Below are positions 30,969 to 40,698 of a stretch of 64,000 nt of DNA, one piece after another. Source of the stretch: Streptococcus sp. bf_0095 (GTDB taxonomy: Bacteria; Bacillota; Bacilli; Lactobacillales; Streptococcaceae); the NCBI RefSeq assembly GCF_004166885.1, contig NZ_RCYU01000005.1, positions 1 through 64,000 of the forward strand, read 5' to 3'. How positions within the stretch are numbered: position 1 is the stretch's first letter; each line of letters starts with the position of its first letter. The position numbers and the translations under genes were made by a program. The notes under the pieces are model-generated. The model searched no databases. It was not told where the DNA came from and saw only the letters and a list, made by a program, of their open reading frames with translations.

Positions 30969-30977
30969 ATTATAGCA
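30969..30977 (-). promoter_or_regulatory. pncB-nadE promoter (extended -10)
   Basis: TGCTATAAT on the minus strand (hexamer 30969-30974), about 80 bases before the pncB start; no strong -35. The leader contains a partial inverted repeat (CCAGTTGACAGAGCGTGACTGG, about 30920-30942, shown here by position only in part), whose role is unknown. Confidence 0.5.
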
Positions 30978-31031
30978 CATTTTAAGCAGGACCACATGAG
31001 TTTAATCCGGGTTAAGCCTCATTTTTATCGT

Positions 31032-31080
31032 AAAAAAGAAGGGATCTTCGCCTCTTTCCATCAGACGAACATCCCTTTCT
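31032..31080 (-). terminator. trxB terminator
   Basis: Minus strand GAAAGGGATGTTCGTC pairs with GGCGAAGATCCCTTC with two mismatches and is followed by six T. It begins a few bases after the trxB stop. Confidence 0.75.
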
Positions 31081-31086
31081 TCTCTC

Positions 31087-32001
31087 TTATTCTTCGTGTT
31101 CAGTAATATATTTATAAGCTTCTTGACCGGCGACAGCGCCATCCCCAACCGCTGTGGTGACCTGACGAAGATCTTTTTGGCGGACATCTCCAACCGCAAA
31201 GACACCCGGCACGGAGGTCTTCATATGATCATCAGTGATCACCCAACCTTGGTCGTCTAGAATACCGAGGTCTTTGGCAAAGTCACTGACAGGATCCAAG
31301 CCCACATAGATAAAGACACCACCAGCTGCTTGCTCGCGAACCTCACCAGTTTGAACATCTTTTAAGACCAGACTGGTCACACGGTTGTCCCCTTTGATCT
31401 CTTCGACCACTGTATTCCAAGCAAAGTGAATCTTTTCATTGGCAAAAGCTCGGTCTTGAAGAACTTTTTGGGCACGTAGGGCATCGCGTCGATGAACAAT
31501 GGTAACAGACTTAGCAAACTGAGTCAGGAAGATTGCCTCTTCAACCGCAGAATCTCCTCCACCAACAACCATGAGGTCTTCATCTCGGAAGAAGGCGCCA
31601 TCACAGACAGCGCAATAAGAAACCCCACGACTATTTAATTCTTCTTCACCTGGAACTCCCAACAAGCGATGGTTAGAACCAGTCGCAATAATAACGGTCT
31701 TGGCTTGCAAGAGGCCATCATCTGTCGTAATTTCCTTGTAGCTTCCTTGATCCACAATGTTTTCAGCTCTACCGAACAAGTGTTCCACACCTAGGGCTTC
31801 TAGAGGTTCAAACATCTTTTCAGCCAATTCAGGTCCACTGATATTGGCATAGCCTGGATAATTCTCGATATCGGACGTATTGTTCATCTGTCCGCCAGGA
31901 ATTCCAGCTTCTAACAAGGCAACCTTTAGATTGCTGCGGGCTGCATACAAGGCTGCAGTCATTCCCGCAGGTCCTGCGCCGATAATCAGTGTATCATACA
32001 T
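31087..32001 (-). CDS. trxB: Thioredoxin reductase
   Basis: A 304-aa flavoenzyme transferring electrons from NADPH to thioredoxin. FAD-binding GAGPAGM at 8-14, redox pair Cys130-Cys133 in YCAVCDG, NADPH-binding GGGDSAVEEA near 147 and the C-terminal FAVGDVR motif. The length is that of the low-molecular-weight bacterial type. It lies downstream of a DUF4059 gene. Confidence 0.95.
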   Translation of the reverse strand: MYDTLIIGAGPAGMTAALYAARSNLKVALLEAGIPGGQMNNTSDIENYPGYANISGPELAEKMFEPLEALGVEHLFGRAENIVDQGSYKEITTDDGLLQAKTVIIATGSNHRLLGVPGEEELNSRGVSYCAVCDGAFFRDEDLMVVGGGDSAVEEAIFLTQFAKSVTIVHRRDALRAQKVLQDRAFANEKIHFAWNTVVEEIKGDNRVTSLVLKDVQTGEVREQAAGGVFIYVGLDPVSDFAKDLGILDDQGWVITDDHMKTSVPGVFAVGDVRQKDLRQVTTAVGDGAVAGQEAYKYITEHEE

Positions 32002-32059
32002 AAGCTTCTCCTTTTGTTGTAACTATCTTGATTCTAACTCCAATTGAACCATTTTGCAA

Positions 32060-32287
32060 TTATCTTGCTCGAAGAATAAACAGAACTCCGATAACTGCAA
32101 AGGTAAGAACTGGAATTGTCATAATATCAATTAATAAAATATCATAGAGGTGTAACTGGCGTTCCTTAGCTGTTTTATCCGTCTTACGAGCCGCTCGCAA
32201 GCCTATCCAAATAGCTGAAGCAACCAACACCCCAATTGAAGTGATGATTAGGCTCTCGATATAGAGAGATAGCAATTGGTTTAACAT
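32060..32287 (-). CDS. Small membrane protein, DUF4059 type
   Basis: A 75-aa protein with two membrane segments (about 8-29 and 51-71) separated by a basic cytosolic-looking loop (RAARKTDKTAKERQ). I recognise it as the DUF4059 protein that accompanies trxB and a cystine-type ABC pair in streptococci; the function is unknown. It starts with ATG and an AGGAGAT ribosome site and precedes trxB by 58 bases, so it is probably co-transcribed. Confidence 0.8.
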   Translation of the reverse strand: MLNQLLSLYIESLIITSIGVLVASAIWIGLRAARKTDKTAKERQLHLYDILLIDIMTIPVLTFAVIGVLFILRAR

Positions 32288-32436
32288 AAGATCTCCTTAG
32301 TATCCAAGATTGGAATGAGGGGACGAGATGCCGATTCGTTTCGTTCACCATTGGATCAACTTGAAACTTCTATCTATGCGGAAAAATGAACTACTAATAA
32401 TCCTCTTTTCCTGAGGCACCTACTCAAAGAAAAATC

Positions 32437-32465
32437 CGAGTCTGAAACATCGCGTTCCAGACTCG
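32437..32465 (-). terminator. Terminator after the ABC ATPase gene
   Basis: CGAGTCTG pairs with CAGACTCG around a 13-base loop and is followed by ATTTTTC on the minus strand. It separates the ABC pair from DUF4059-trxB. Confidence 0.7.
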
Positions 32466-32482
32466 AGCTCTTATATATTATA

Positions 32483-33226
32483 TCAAACAAATGTTCGTTT
32501 GTAACTAGCAAAGAATTCTTTTGTCCGCTCTTCTTTAGGAGCTTTCATAATCTCTTCTGGTGTCCCAGATTCAATAATTTTCCCCTTGTCGAGGAACAAG
32601 ACCTTGTCTGCCACCTGGGAAACAAAGCTCATATCATGACTGACCAGAATCATGGTTTGACCTGCCTGAGCTGCTGCTGCAATGGCTTTTTCTACCTCTC
32701 CGACCAATTCCGGATCGAGGGCTGAAGTTGGCTCATCCAATAAGAGGACTTCTGGCTTCATGGCTAGGGCACGTGCCAAGGCCACCCGCTGTTTCTGCCC
32801 TCCTGACAAATGACGAGGGTAATGGGTTTCGCGGTCCGACAGACCGACTTTTGCGAGTTCTTCTTTGGCAATCTTGGTCGCTTCCTGGTCGGATAAGCCT
32901 TTGACGACGACCAAACCTTCCTTGACGTTGTCCAAGGCTGTCTTGCGGCTGAAAAGATTAAACTGTTGAAAGACCATAGCTAGCTTTCTTCGAAGGGTCA
33001 GGATATCGTCCTTGCTGATGTTTTCAAAGTCTACCTTTTCCCCATTGATCTCAATGCTGCCACTATCCGGAGCTTCCAGATAATTCAAACTTCTCAAGAA
33101 GGTTGATTTCCCAGCTCCAGAAGAACCGATCAAAGCAACAACTTCCCCTTTTTGAACTTCCAAATCGAGATGGTCTAGGACCACTTGACCGGAAAAAGAT
33201 TTTGATAATTGTGAAATCCGAATCAT
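32483..33226 (-). CDS. tcyC: Cystine-type amino acid ABC transporter ATPase
   Basis: A 247-aa polar amino acid ABC ATPase. Walker A GSSGAGKSTFL near 36, Q-loop MVFQQFNLF, signature LSGGQKQRVALARAL near 135, Walker B VLLLDEPTSALDP and the H-loop SHDMSF. The start at 33226 overlaps the permease stop; a longer frame to 33301 lies inside the permease gene. Cystine specificity is inferred from the gene neighbourhood (DUF4059, trxB), which matches pneumococcal tcyBC as I recall it. Confidence 0.87.
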   Translation of the reverse strand: MIRISQLSKSFSGQVVLDHLDLEVQKGEVVALIGSSGAGKSTFLRSLNYLEAPDSGSIEINGEKVDFENISKDDILTLRRKLAMVFQQFNLFSRKTALDNVKEGLVVVKGLSDQEATKIAKEELAKVGLSDRETHYPRHLSGGQKQRVALARALAMKPEVLLLDEPTSALDPELVGEVEKAIAAAAQAGQTMILVSHDMSFVSQVADKVLFLDKGKIIESGTPEEIMKAPKEERTKEFFASYKRTFV

Positions 33227-34029
33227 GCTGCTCGTTCCTCCTCTTGCAAGGTTTGGGTAACAACTTTTGGATCTTTGATAGAGAGTACCTGTTCGATCCA
33301 ACGTCCCAATTGTTCAATCAAAATATTAATGGCCCAGTAGATCAATGAAACAGAGATAAAGCGCTCGAAGTAGCGACTGTCATTCCCCGACATAATCTTG
33401 GCTTGGGCAAAGATTTCCAAAACACCTGCATAAAAGGCCAGGGAAGTCCCCTTGGTCAAACCAATCAAAGAGTTGATCAAGGTCGGAGTCGCAACCACGG
33501 CTGCATTTGGAATAATAATCCGACGATAAACTTGGGCATTGGTCATCCCGAGACTCTTCGCTGCTTCGATTTCTCCCGCATCAACAGACAAAATCGCAGC
33601 CCGAATGGTCTCACTGGCATAGGCCGCCTCATTGAAGGCAAAGGCCACAATGACAAATAAATGGGCTGGTACATCGTTGATATTAAAGGCTGTCCCATAT
33701 TGTTGGTTAATGGCCTTCAATAGGAGCGGGATTCCATAGTAGGTCAGCATCAACTGAACCAAAATTGGTGTCCCTCTTAAAAAACTCACAAACAAGGCTT
33801 GGATCGGGTAAAGGATTTTTACCCGATTGATTTTGACAATGGCAAACAATAGGGCTAGCAATAAACCAAAAAAGGCTCCTGCCAAGGTTAACAAAATCGT
33901 ATTTGGAAGCTCTTTTAAAATTCCTGGAATTGCTTCAAAAACGACGCGTAGGTTAAAGATTTCTCCTTCTGGTATCCATTTTAAAAACTCTTCGTACCAG
34001 CCGGATGCCAGATAAGTAGTTGTAAACAT
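33223..34029 (-). CDS. tcyB: Cystine-type amino acid ABC transporter permease
   Basis: A 268-aa His/Glu/Gln-type permease with about five to six membrane helices. It has the inner-membrane component motif EAAKSLGMTNAQVYRRIIIPNA split around residue 165. The N-terminus begins in a periplasm-like hydrophilic segment and no fused substrate-binding domain is present. No substrate-binding protein gene is adjacent, so TcyA must be encoded elsewhere. Translationally coupled to the ATPase. Confidence 0.87.
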   Translation of the reverse strand: MFTTTYLASGWYEEFLKWIPEGEIFNLRVVFEAIPGILKELPNTILLTLAGAFFGLLLALLFAIVKINRVKILYPIQALFVSFLRGTPILVQLMLTYYGIPLLLKAINQQYGTAFNINDVPAHLFVIVAFAFNEAAYASETIRAAILSVDAGEIEAAKSLGMTNAQVYRRIIIPNAAVVATPTLINSLIGLTKGTSLAFYAGVLEIFAQAKIMSGNDSRYFERFISVSLIYWAINILIEQLGRWIEQVLSIKDPKVVTQTLQEEERAA

Positions 34030-34168
34030 CTTCGTTACTTCCTCCCTCGATAATGAATCATTCTATCATATTTACAGTTAAAATACTGAGTTTTGCTATT
34101 GATTGTTCGTAAATCATGCTTCAGGTCTGATGTGATCTCAAGCAAGCATCTTCTTTAAGAGCAAAAAA

Positions 34169-34192
34169 TAGACTATCTATAGATAGTCTATC
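34169..34192 (-). terminator. Helicase gene terminator (perfect 24-bp palindrome)
   Basis: ATAGACTATCTA followed directly by its reverse complement, then six T on the minus strand. It lies 60 bases past the helicase stop. Its effective loop is only the central few bases. Confidence 0.75.
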
Positions 34193-34252
34193 ACAAAATA
34201 AATCAGCGACCAAATAGTTAATTTTTATGGAAATCTTTAAATTTCTTTATCA

Positions 34253-35596
34253 CTAAAAGGTTTGACGTTTGGCCTTTCTTTCTGCCCGACCACGAGCACG
34301 ATTCTCAGCTCGCTTAGCTTTACGACGTTTCTCGTCCACAGCCCATTTGATTTTTTTCTTGTAGCCTGGTTTGATTTTTTTCTTTTTCTTCTTGACCAAG
34401 CCGATCATCTCAATATCGAGTTTTTCTTGGCGTTTTTCACGATTAGCCCGACGGTCCCGGTCATAGGTATCCTCGATAGCTCCAGCCTTCAAGACCTTAG
34501 GGAAAAACTGGATGCCTAATTTTTCAAGCTCCCGAATGTCTGAGTCATCACTCGGTTGATAGAGGGTGATCGCTGTACCAGGAAGACCATTCCGACCAGT
34601 CCGGCCAACACGGTGAACAAAGAAGGATAAGTCTTGTGGAATAGCATCGTTGATGACATGACTGACCCCTTCAATATCAATACCACGCGCTGCCAAGTCC
34701 GTCGCCACGATATATTCAAAATCCAGGTTTTTGACTTGGTTCATGATGCGCTTACGCTCCCGCGGAGGAACCCCTCCATGGATTTTAGCGACCTTAAGCC
34801 CCTTCTCTACCAGAAAAGCATGCAAATCGTCCGCTCTATCCTTGGTGTTCACAAAAATCATAGCTAGATAAGGTTGAAGAGCCTGGGTTAGTTGATAGAC
34901 TTGCTCATTCTTATCTCGCCCTTTTGTCGATACCAACCAGTTATCAATGGTGTCCGAGATCACCGTTTTGGTTTTGATCTGCTCCATGACAGGGTTAGAC
35001 AAATATTTCTTCAAGAAGGGTTGTAACTTTTGTGGAATCGTTGCTGAGAAGACTAAAAACTGAAGCTTCTTTGGAAGACTGGATGCAATCTTGTCTACCG
35101 TCGTCAAAAAGCCCATATCGAGAGTCATATCCGCCTCATCAACCACAAAAGTGTGAGCCTTATGAATAGCCAAGTCTCCAGAAGCGACCAAATCATAGAT
35201 CCGTCCAGGTGTCCCAATGACAATATGGGGTTGGGCTACTTGGAGCTTATCGATTTGACGAGCCTTATCAGTTCCCCCAACGTAGTTGGCAATCCGAATT
35301 TCTTTTTCACAATGGCTAGCAATCTGACGAGCCGCTTGGTAAATCTGTGTGGCCAATTCCCGACTAGGCGCTGTAATGACCACTTCGACATTGCTACTAT
35401 CCTCATTTAAGGTTTGAAAAATTGGTAAGAGGAAAGTATGGGTCTTCCCTGATCCTGTTTTAGATTCACCGACCAGATCACGGCCTGCTAAAACAATCGG
35501 GATCAGCTTTTCTTGAACTTCTGTTGCTTCGATAAAATTAATCTCTTTTAAGGCCTCTTGGATATAGTCCTTAAACTTAAAATCTGTAAATTTCAT
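34253..35596 (-). CDS. cshB: DEAD-box RNA helicase, CshB-like
   Basis: A 447-aa SF2 RNA helicase. Q-motif region at the N-terminus, Walker A GESKTGSGKTHTFL near 42, VDEAD (VVDEADMTLDMGF) near 150, SAT (FSATIP), and the C-terminal RecA domain with ATDLAARGIDI and HRVGRTGRNG. A strongly basic Lys/Arg tail (about 390-447) likely contacts RNA. Assignment to CshB rather than CshA rests on the short length and tail. Confidence 0.88.
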   Translation of the reverse strand: MKFTDFKFKDYIQEALKEINFIEATEVQEKLIPIVLAGRDLVGESKTGSGKTHTFLLPIFQTLNEDSSNVEVVITAPSRELATQIYQAARQIASHCEKEIRIANYVGGTDKARQIDKLQVAQPHIVIGTPGRIYDLVASGDLAIHKAHTFVVDEADMTLDMGFLTTVDKIASSLPKKLQFLVFSATIPQKLQPFLKKYLSNPVMEQIKTKTVISDTIDNWLVSTKGRDKNEQVYQLTQALQPYLAMIFVNTKDRADDLHAFLVEKGLKVAKIHGGVPPRERKRIMNQVKNLDFEYIVATDLAARGIDIEGVSHVINDAIPQDLSFFVHRVGRTGRNGLPGTAITLYQPSDDSDIRELEKLGIQFFPKVLKAGAIEDTYDRDRRANREKRQEKLDIEMIGLVKKKKKKIKPGYKKKIKWAVDEKRRKAKRAENRARGRAERKAKRQTF

Positions 35597-35680
35597 TCTC
35601 TTATCCTTTCATCATCTCCACTATTATATCAAAAAACTCCTCTTCCCGCTCTTCTTTTGGACAGCAATTCCTAGCCAGCG

Positions 35681-35711
35681 AAAAAGGCTGAGATAGCAAT
35701 CCCAACCTTTT
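35681..35711 (-). terminator. mraY terminator
   Basis: Minus strand AAAGGTTGGGAT pairs with ATCTCAGCCTTTTT with one mismatch. It lies 13 bases after the mraY stop and ends the rsmH-ftsL-pbp2x-mraY operon. Confidence 0.75.
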
Positions 35712-35723
35712 ATGATTCATGGC

Positions 35724-36725
35724 TTATGAATTGATCAAATAGTAGATCAAGAGGGTCAAGGCGCTCATTCCTGCACCAACACTCCAGAGAAAGGCATCGA
35801 CCTTCCACTCAGACCATTTAGGTCCATTACCTGACAGACCACCTAATTCTAAATGGTGATGGAAAGGCGTCATGCGGAAGATCCGGCGTCCTTCCCCTGT
35901 CCGTTTTTTCGTCCATTTGAAATAGGACACCTGGAGCATGACAGAGCTAGTCTCAAAGACGTAGACAATCCCAATCAAGAGCAAGGTCCACTCTACGTGG
36001 AGAGCCATGGATAGAGTCGCAAGCATCCCACCTAGGGCTAGGCTTCCAACATCTCCCATGAAAATCTTGGCCGGCTTGTGGTTGTAGACGAAGAAACCTA
36101 ATAGAGCTCCAATCATACTAATCGTTACAAAAAGGATATCGATTCGTCTTTGCCAAACAGCGATGATGGAATAAGCGATCAAGCTGATGGTTACCGAAAT
36201 ACTTGCCAAGCCATCAATCCCGTCCGTTAAGTTGACTGCATTTGAAAAACCAACCAACCAGAACAAGGCAAAGACAATATAGAAATGTCCCAAATAGACA
36301 TCCCAACCAAAGACATTGAGAAGACTACCAGCTCCATGGCGTTCAGAGAAGAGATAGAAAATGATCCCTCCCAACAATTGCAGGGCTAATTTTTGCTTGG
36401 GATTCAGCCCTTCATTAATCTTACGAAAAACTTTTAAGAAGTCATCTAAGAAACCGACGATTCCATACAAGACCAAAATAAAGAGAATTAATTGAACAGG
36501 TCGCGTAAAGTTCCCAGTTAAAAAGCTAAAAACAAGGGTGACAAAGACTGAAGTGATCAAGAAGACCACTCCCCCCATAGTAGGAGTGCCCGCCTTGGCT
36601 TTGTGTTGCTTCACATCTTCGTGCATTTGTTGCCCCGAAATATGGGCCCGTTGATAGAAACGGATAAAGGCAGGAATGCCAATAACCGTCAGTATAAAGG
36701 ATACTACTAGGGTAGCAAGTAACAT
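35724..36725 (-). CDS. mraY: Phospho-N-acetylmuramoyl-pentapeptide transferase
   Basis: A 333-aa integral membrane enzyme that forms lipid I. About ten hydrophobic helices and the family motifs TPTMGG (near 49), VGFLDDFLK (near 90), [10 protein letters not shown] (near 165) and [12 protein letters not shown] (near 285) are all present. It follows pbp2x by one base and ends the dcw fragment. Confidence 0.96.
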   Translation of the reverse strand: MLLATLVVSFILTVIGIPAFIRFYQRAHISGQQMHEDVKQHKAKAGTPTMGGVVFLITSVFVTLVFSFLTGNFTRPVQLILFILVLYGIVGFLDDFLKVFRKINEGLNPKQKLALQLLGGIIFYLFSERHGAGSLLNVFGWDVYLGHFYIVFALFWLVGFSNAVNLTDGIDGLASISVTISLIAYSIIAVWQRRIDILFVTISMIGALLGFFVYNHKPAKIFMGDVGSLALGGMLATLSMALHVEWTLLLIGIVYVFETSSVMLQVSYFKWTKKRTGEGRRIFRMTPFHHHLELGGLSGNGPKWSEWKVDAFLWSVGAGMSALTLLIYYLINS

Positions 36726-36726
36726 A

Positions 36727-39012
36727 TCAATCTCCTAATGTAATTGTTATTTTCTTCGTCTTCTTTAAAGCAGTTTCTACTTTGACGTTTTGTTTGCTCA
36801 CACGAGAACCTTCCCCTTTATAGGTGACCTCAATGCCCGTCCATTCCGCAAATTTATCAACATTTTCCTTGGTCCAGCCATACATATCAGGAACTGAATC
36901 CAAATCATCTGTCAACAATAATACTTGCTCATTTGCCTTTAATTTTGTTCCTGCTGAAACTGACATCTTTTTAATATTTTTTCCAGTTCCTAGGACGACA
37001 GGCTGGATCAGATTGCGACGCAGTTCATCTGCGAAGCCACCTGGACTGATGGTCTGCTTCAACTTCAATTCTTTCGACAAGGATTCTGCCGACGGCATCT
37101 TATAGGTATCCTCTTTCGTGACCCCATCTAAGGCCTTGGTTTCTGATACCAGATTCAATTCATCCTTCAAAGCAACCGCATCTTCTAGAACTGGATTAAC
37201 CAGTTCTTGCCAACTCTTTGGACTAAAGCTGACTTCAGGCTGTTGAACCGTCACATACATAATGAAATCTGGATCTTCAGCCGGTGTCATGACAACAATC
37301 GAGTTGATATTGTCATTTTCGCCTTCCAAATATCCATTAGCTGTTGCAATTTGGGCCGTCCCTGATTTGACAGCAACATTTTGTCCAGCTACTTGAATAA
37401 TAGGACCATCCGACGAGTAGAGAGTACCGAATTGAGGATCGGTCCCTACCGTAATCATGTAATTACGAGTCTGCTGAGCAGCTGAAGCAGAAACTGGATT
37501 GCCGACGACCTCTCTTTGTGATTTACGAGCGGATTCATGCTTGCCGTCGTAGATCGCACTGATAAATTTAGGCTCTAACATTTCCCCATCATTGGCAATG
37601 GCAGAGAATGCTCGCAACATCTGCGTTTGAGTAACGGATATCCCCTGACCAAAAGAAGACATGGCTTGAGTGACATAGTTATCACCTGGCAAGCCTCCAA
37701 AACTTTCGTCTCCCATACCAAAACGCGTAGGAAGTCCAAATTTAAAGAGAGTGAGGTAATTCATCCAAACATTATTGCCCATCTTCTGTTCAAGCTTGGT
37801 CATCCCAATGTTACTTGAATAGGCGAAACCTTGGGCAATATTCATATAGCGACCTTCTGACAAGCCCATATTAATTTCCCAGTCTTTGATGATCGCGTCT
37901 TTTACTTGCAGTTCGTTATTGTAATATACCTCATTATAGGCTGGGAAAGTCCCATGATCAATCGCTGCGGCCAAGGTCATGACCTTCATAGTCGAACCTG
38001 GTTCGTACTGATCCTGGTAAAGAATCGTATTCCAAGTTCTCAAATTCTTGATATCCAGACCTTCTTTGGTATCTGCATTATAGGTAGGACGTTGAGTAGT
38101 CGCCAGGATTTCCCCTGTTTTGGCACTCACTAGGGTCGCACTGACAAATTTGCCTTTTACCTTTTCTTGGAATACATCCATTCTGGTTTCGAGATAGGTT
38201 TGCAGTTCTGCAGAAAGGGTTGTATAAACATCCTTTCCATCTTCTGTCTTCACGGCAACCTTGTCTGATCCCGGCACAATATTTCCGTTACGATCCTTTT
38301 CATAGGTCACAACTCCATCCTGACCACCCAAGATACGATCCAAGGATTTTTCTATTCCCGTTGTTCCCTGCAGGGTTTTATTGCCTTCTTTATCTTCTAC
38401 CAATTGAGCTTGACCGATAAATTGAGAGGCAAAGGTCCCATTTTTATAACTCCGGTTTGGACTCGTCGTAAAATCAACACCTTTAATGTTGGCAGCTTCT
38501 AATTCACTCCGGATAGCATCCATATTGCTATAGCTGATATCGTTCCCCGCCGCACCAAAAGAAACTTGGTTGAGCTTCTTTTGAGACAGTTGTTGGACGA
38601 CATAATCTTTTTCCATCCCCAAATAACGATTAAAAACGTCCGCTACTTGGTTGTATTGGCTTTCTTCAACGTATAAAACTTCACCTTTTGCTGATTTATA
38701 AGTTTTGTCGATGATAGCATAAACATTATAAGTCGTCGCATCTTCAGCAATGACAGCTCCATTTCGATCATAAATTGTTCCTCGTTTGGCTGGAACAATC
38801 TCAGTTTTCTGATGGACCTGATGCGATAACTCAGATAAATTTTTTCCAAATTTGCTATCTGTGCCAATAATGACTGCAAAATTAATAAGAAAAATGAAGA
38901 AAACAAGAATGGAAAGCAAACTTAAATTCTTAGCTACTTGCCGACGATTTTGGTCTGGAAGTTTCCTTTTTTTAAGGGAATAACGAATGATTTTCTTCTT
39001 TAATTTACTCAT
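36727..39012 (-). CDS. pbp2x: Penicillin-binding protein 2x (septal transpeptidase)
   Basis: A 761-aa class B PBP working with FtsW in septal peptidoglycan synthesis. Basic N-terminus, membrane helix about 31-50, dimerisation domain, transpeptidase motifs STMK (about 340-343), SSN (AYSSNIGM) and KSGT (about 549-552), and two C-terminal PASTA domains (about 635-761). The tetrads read like the susceptible form; the Thr after the active Ser is kept. It overlaps ftsL by eight bases. Confidence 0.96.
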   Translation of the reverse strand: MSKLKKKIIRYSLKKRKLPDQNRRQVAKNLSLLSILVFFIFLINFAVIIGTDSKFGKNLSELSHQVHQKTEIVPAKRGTIYDRNGAVIAEDATTYNVYAIIDKTYKSAKGEVLYVEESQYNQVADVFNRYLGMEKDYVVQQLSQKKLNQVSFGAAGNDISYSNMDAIRSELEAANIKGVDFTTSPNRSYKNGTFASQFIGQAQLVEDKEGNKTLQGTTGIEKSLDRILGGQDGVVTYEKDRNGNIVPGSDKVAVKTEDGKDVYTTLSAELQTYLETRMDVFQEKVKGKFVSATLVSAKTGEILATTQRPTYNADTKEGLDIKNLRTWNTILYQDQYEPGSTMKVMTLAAAIDHGTFPAYNEVYYNNELQVKDAIIKDWEINMGLSEGRYMNIAQGFAYSSNIGMTKLEQKMGNNVWMNYLTLFKFGLPTRFGMGDESFGGLPGDNYVTQAMSSFGQGISVTQTQMLRAFSAIANDGEMLEPKFISAIYDGKHESARKSQREVVGNPVSASAAQQTRNYMITVGTDPQFGTLYSSDGPIIQVAGQNVAVKSGTAQIATANGYLEGENDNINSIVVMTPAEDPDFIMYVTVQQPEVSFSPKSWQELVNPVLEDAVALKDELNLVSETKALDGVTKEDTYKMPSAESLSKELKLKQTISPGGFADELRRNLIQPVVLGTGKNIKKMSVSAGTKLKANEQVLLLTDDLDSVPDMYGWTKENVDKFAEWTGIEVTYKGEGSRVSKQNVKVETALKKTKKITITLGD

Positions 39013-39340
39013 CGCTACTTGAACTCACCACTTTTCGATTTTCTTTTTGGAGGGTCATCCCCTGAGAACTAGCTAACTTAGACAAGCGTTCATATCGAGT
39101 CAACTCATTAACTTCTTGTCGGATATCTTCTAGTTCAGTCTCTTTTGTTTTTAGTTCCGTATTGAGGTTTGTCAAATCGCTTTGAACTTGTAGAATCCGC
39201 GTCTGCATAAAAATAATACTGACAGCGAGAATAATCCCTGTTAGGACAATCGAGCCATAAAAAGCTTTTTCTACTCTTGTAAAGCGACGAATACGATCTT
39301 GCAATTGACTGCCCCGAGATCGTAATGGTTGATCTGCCAT
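39005..39340 (-). CDS. ftsL: Division protein FtsL
   Basis: 111 aa: basic cytosolic N-terminus, one membrane helix (about 28-48) and an extracellular leucine-zipper-like coiled coil (49-98) that binds DivIC and DivIB. Overlaps pbp2x and starts 12 bases after rsmH. Sequence conservation is low in this family; position in the operon is decisive. Confidence 0.93.
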   Translation of the reverse strand: MADQPLRSRGSQLQDRIRRFTRVEKAFYGSIVLTGIILAVSIIFMQTRILQVQSDLTNLNTELKTKETELEDIRQEVNELTRYERLSKLASSQGMTLQKENRKVVSSSSDE

Positions 39341-39352
39341 GTTTATTTCCTC

Positions 39353-40303
39353 TTACTTATGAATTTTTCGAGCAACCCGCAATTTTGCAGAATGAGCTCG
39401 GTTGTTCTTCTCTAACTCTTCTTGGCTTGGAAGAATCGGTTTTCGAGAGACTAATTCCATTTTTGGTTTTAGGTCCTCTGGGATGAAAGGCAAGCCCTTC
39501 GGTACTTCTACTGTAGAAGCTTCTTTAAACAATTGTTTGGTCAAACGATCTTCCAAGGAATGAAAGGTAATGACTGAGATACGACCACCAACTGCCAATA
39601 AATCCATGGCCTGCTGGATTGATTCATCCGCCGCTCCCAATTCATCGTTGACTTCAATTCGAATCGCCTGGAAAATTTGTTTGGCTGGATGCCCCTTTTT
39701 CTTTAGTTCCTTAGCCGGTTTTGCCGATTTGATGATTTCAGCCAATTCTGTCGTCGTTTCAATCGGTTTTACCGCACGCGCTTGTTCGATCTTTCTAGCA
39801 ATTTGCTTGGAAAACTTATCTTCCCCATACTTGAAAAAGATTCGGACTAGATCGTGGTAATCATAGTTGTTGACCACGTCATAAGCCGTCAAAGAGGCTT
39901 CTTGATTCATCCGCATGTCCAAGGGAGCATCTTTTTTATAAGAAAAACCGCGAGACCGCTCATCTAACTGGGGACTAGAAACTCCTAAATCATAACAGAT
40001 TCCATCAATCTCATTGACTCCCAATTCTTGGAGACGTGCTTGAAGATTCCGGAAATTGTCTTTGATGAAGGTTACCATGCCCTTTTCAACATAAGGAGCT
40101 AATCGTTTCTCCGCATTATCAATCGCATGCTGATCCTGGTCAAAGGCATATAAATGTCCTTTTTCACTTAATTGACTTAATAAATATTCGCTATGGCCAG
40201 CTCCACCTAGAGTGGCATCCACATAGATTCCATCTGGCTTTACATCCAGCATATCAATCGTTTCATGGAGCAAGACCGTTACATGATGAAATTCTTTACT
40301 CAT
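39353..40303 (-). CDS. rsmH: 16S rRNA m4C1402 methyltransferase RsmH
   Basis: 316 aa. SAM-binding [16 protein letters not shown] near 29, the [14 protein letters not shown] motif near 100 and the C-terminal [10 protein letters not shown] segment near 225. First gene of the rsmH-ftsL-pbp2x-mraY group (formerly mraW). Its predicted -10 lies so close to the ATG that the transcript would have only about three bases of leader. Confidence 0.96.
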   Translation of the reverse strand: MSKEFHHVTVLLHETIDMLDVKPDGIYVDATLGGAGHSEYLLSQLSEKGHLYAFDQDQHAIDNAEKRLAPYVEKGMVTFIKDNFRNLQARLQELGVNEIDGICYDLGVSSPQLDERSRGFSYKKDAPLDMRMNQEASLTAYDVVNNYDYHDLVRIFFKYGEDKFSKQIARKIEQARAVKPIETTTELAEIIKSAKPAKELKKKGHPAKQIFQAIRIEVNDELGAADESIQQAMDLLAVGGRISVITFHSLEDRLTKQLFKEASTVEVPKGLPFIPEDLKPKMELVSRKPILPSQEELEKNNRAHSAKLRVARKIHK

Positions 40304-40312
40304 ATCCTATCT

Positions 40313-40318
40313 ATTTTA
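40313..40318 (-). promoter_or_regulatory. rsmH -10 element near its start codon
   Basis: TAAAAT on the minus strand, in TGTGGTAAAAT context (extended -10 like), ends 9 bases before the rsmH ATG. No better promoter is visible in the 150-base gap to the divergent small gene. Confidence 0.45.
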
Positions 40319-40443
40319 CCACAAATCTGACCAGGATGCACTTGAGATTCTCTTCTCTATCTGCTCATCATTTTCGGATAAAAAGTCCCTATTCTTCAAA
40401 AGCTCATCCTATCAACCAATAGACCGAGAGAAGCAATTTGTGA

Positions 40444-40449
40444 TACAAT
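40444..40449 (+). promoter_or_regulatory. -10 element of the 60-aa protein gene
   Basis: TGATACAAT (hexamer 40444-40449) is an extended -10; a start site 7 bases downstream falls on the A of the ATG at 40456. No ribosome binding site lies between. Confidence 0.45.
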
Positions 40450-40455
40450 AATTCC

Positions 40456-40638
40456 ATGAAAGATAAGAAATACCTCCTCCTTGGCCTGCTAGTGGCCGAT
40501 CTAATTGCAGTCTACTTTTTCCTACGCACCCCTGTCCCTTGGATTTTTTGGACAGCAACCTTCGTTCTTGCCGTCTCCATTTGGATTTTTAAAAATCAAT
40601 GGAAAAACTACAAAAATAGAGATAAGGATTCAGAGTAG
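40456..40638 (+). CDS. Small hydrophobic protein of unknown function
   Basis: A 60-aa protein with two membrane helices (about 5-22 and 29-46), a Pro-Val-Pro turn between them, and a charged C-terminus (NYKNRDKDSE). I do not recognise a family. It is divergent from rsmH and ends at a strong bidirectional terminator shared with the DUF896 gene. This supports a real gene, together with an extended -10 directly upstream and typical codon use. Confidence 0.65.
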   Translation: MKDKKYLLLGLLVADLIAVYFFLRTPVPWIFWTATFVLAVSIWIFKNQWKNYKNRDKDSE

Positions 40639-40652
40639 CCCATATAGAACAA

Positions 40653-40688
40653 GAAAACTCGATCAGTTCAACTTCTGATCGAGTTTTC
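40653..40688. terminator. Bidirectional terminator
   Basis: GAAAACTCGATCAG and CTGATCGAGTTTTC form a perfect 14-bp stem with an 8-base loop between the convergent ends of the 60-aa gene and the glyQS operon. Confidence 0.88.
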
Positions 40689-40698
40689 TATTGTCTAT

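Noticed and set aside
34169-34192. 24-bp perfect palindrome as a regulator operator for the ABC genes
   Set aside because: It directly follows the helicase gene and is followed by a T run in that direction, so a terminator is the simpler reading.
37368-37999. Penicillin-resistance mosaic in pbp2x or pbp1a
   Set aside because: The STMK, SSN and KSGT/KTGT motifs look unaltered and no sharp local change in base use is apparent; a real test needs alignment to susceptible alleles.
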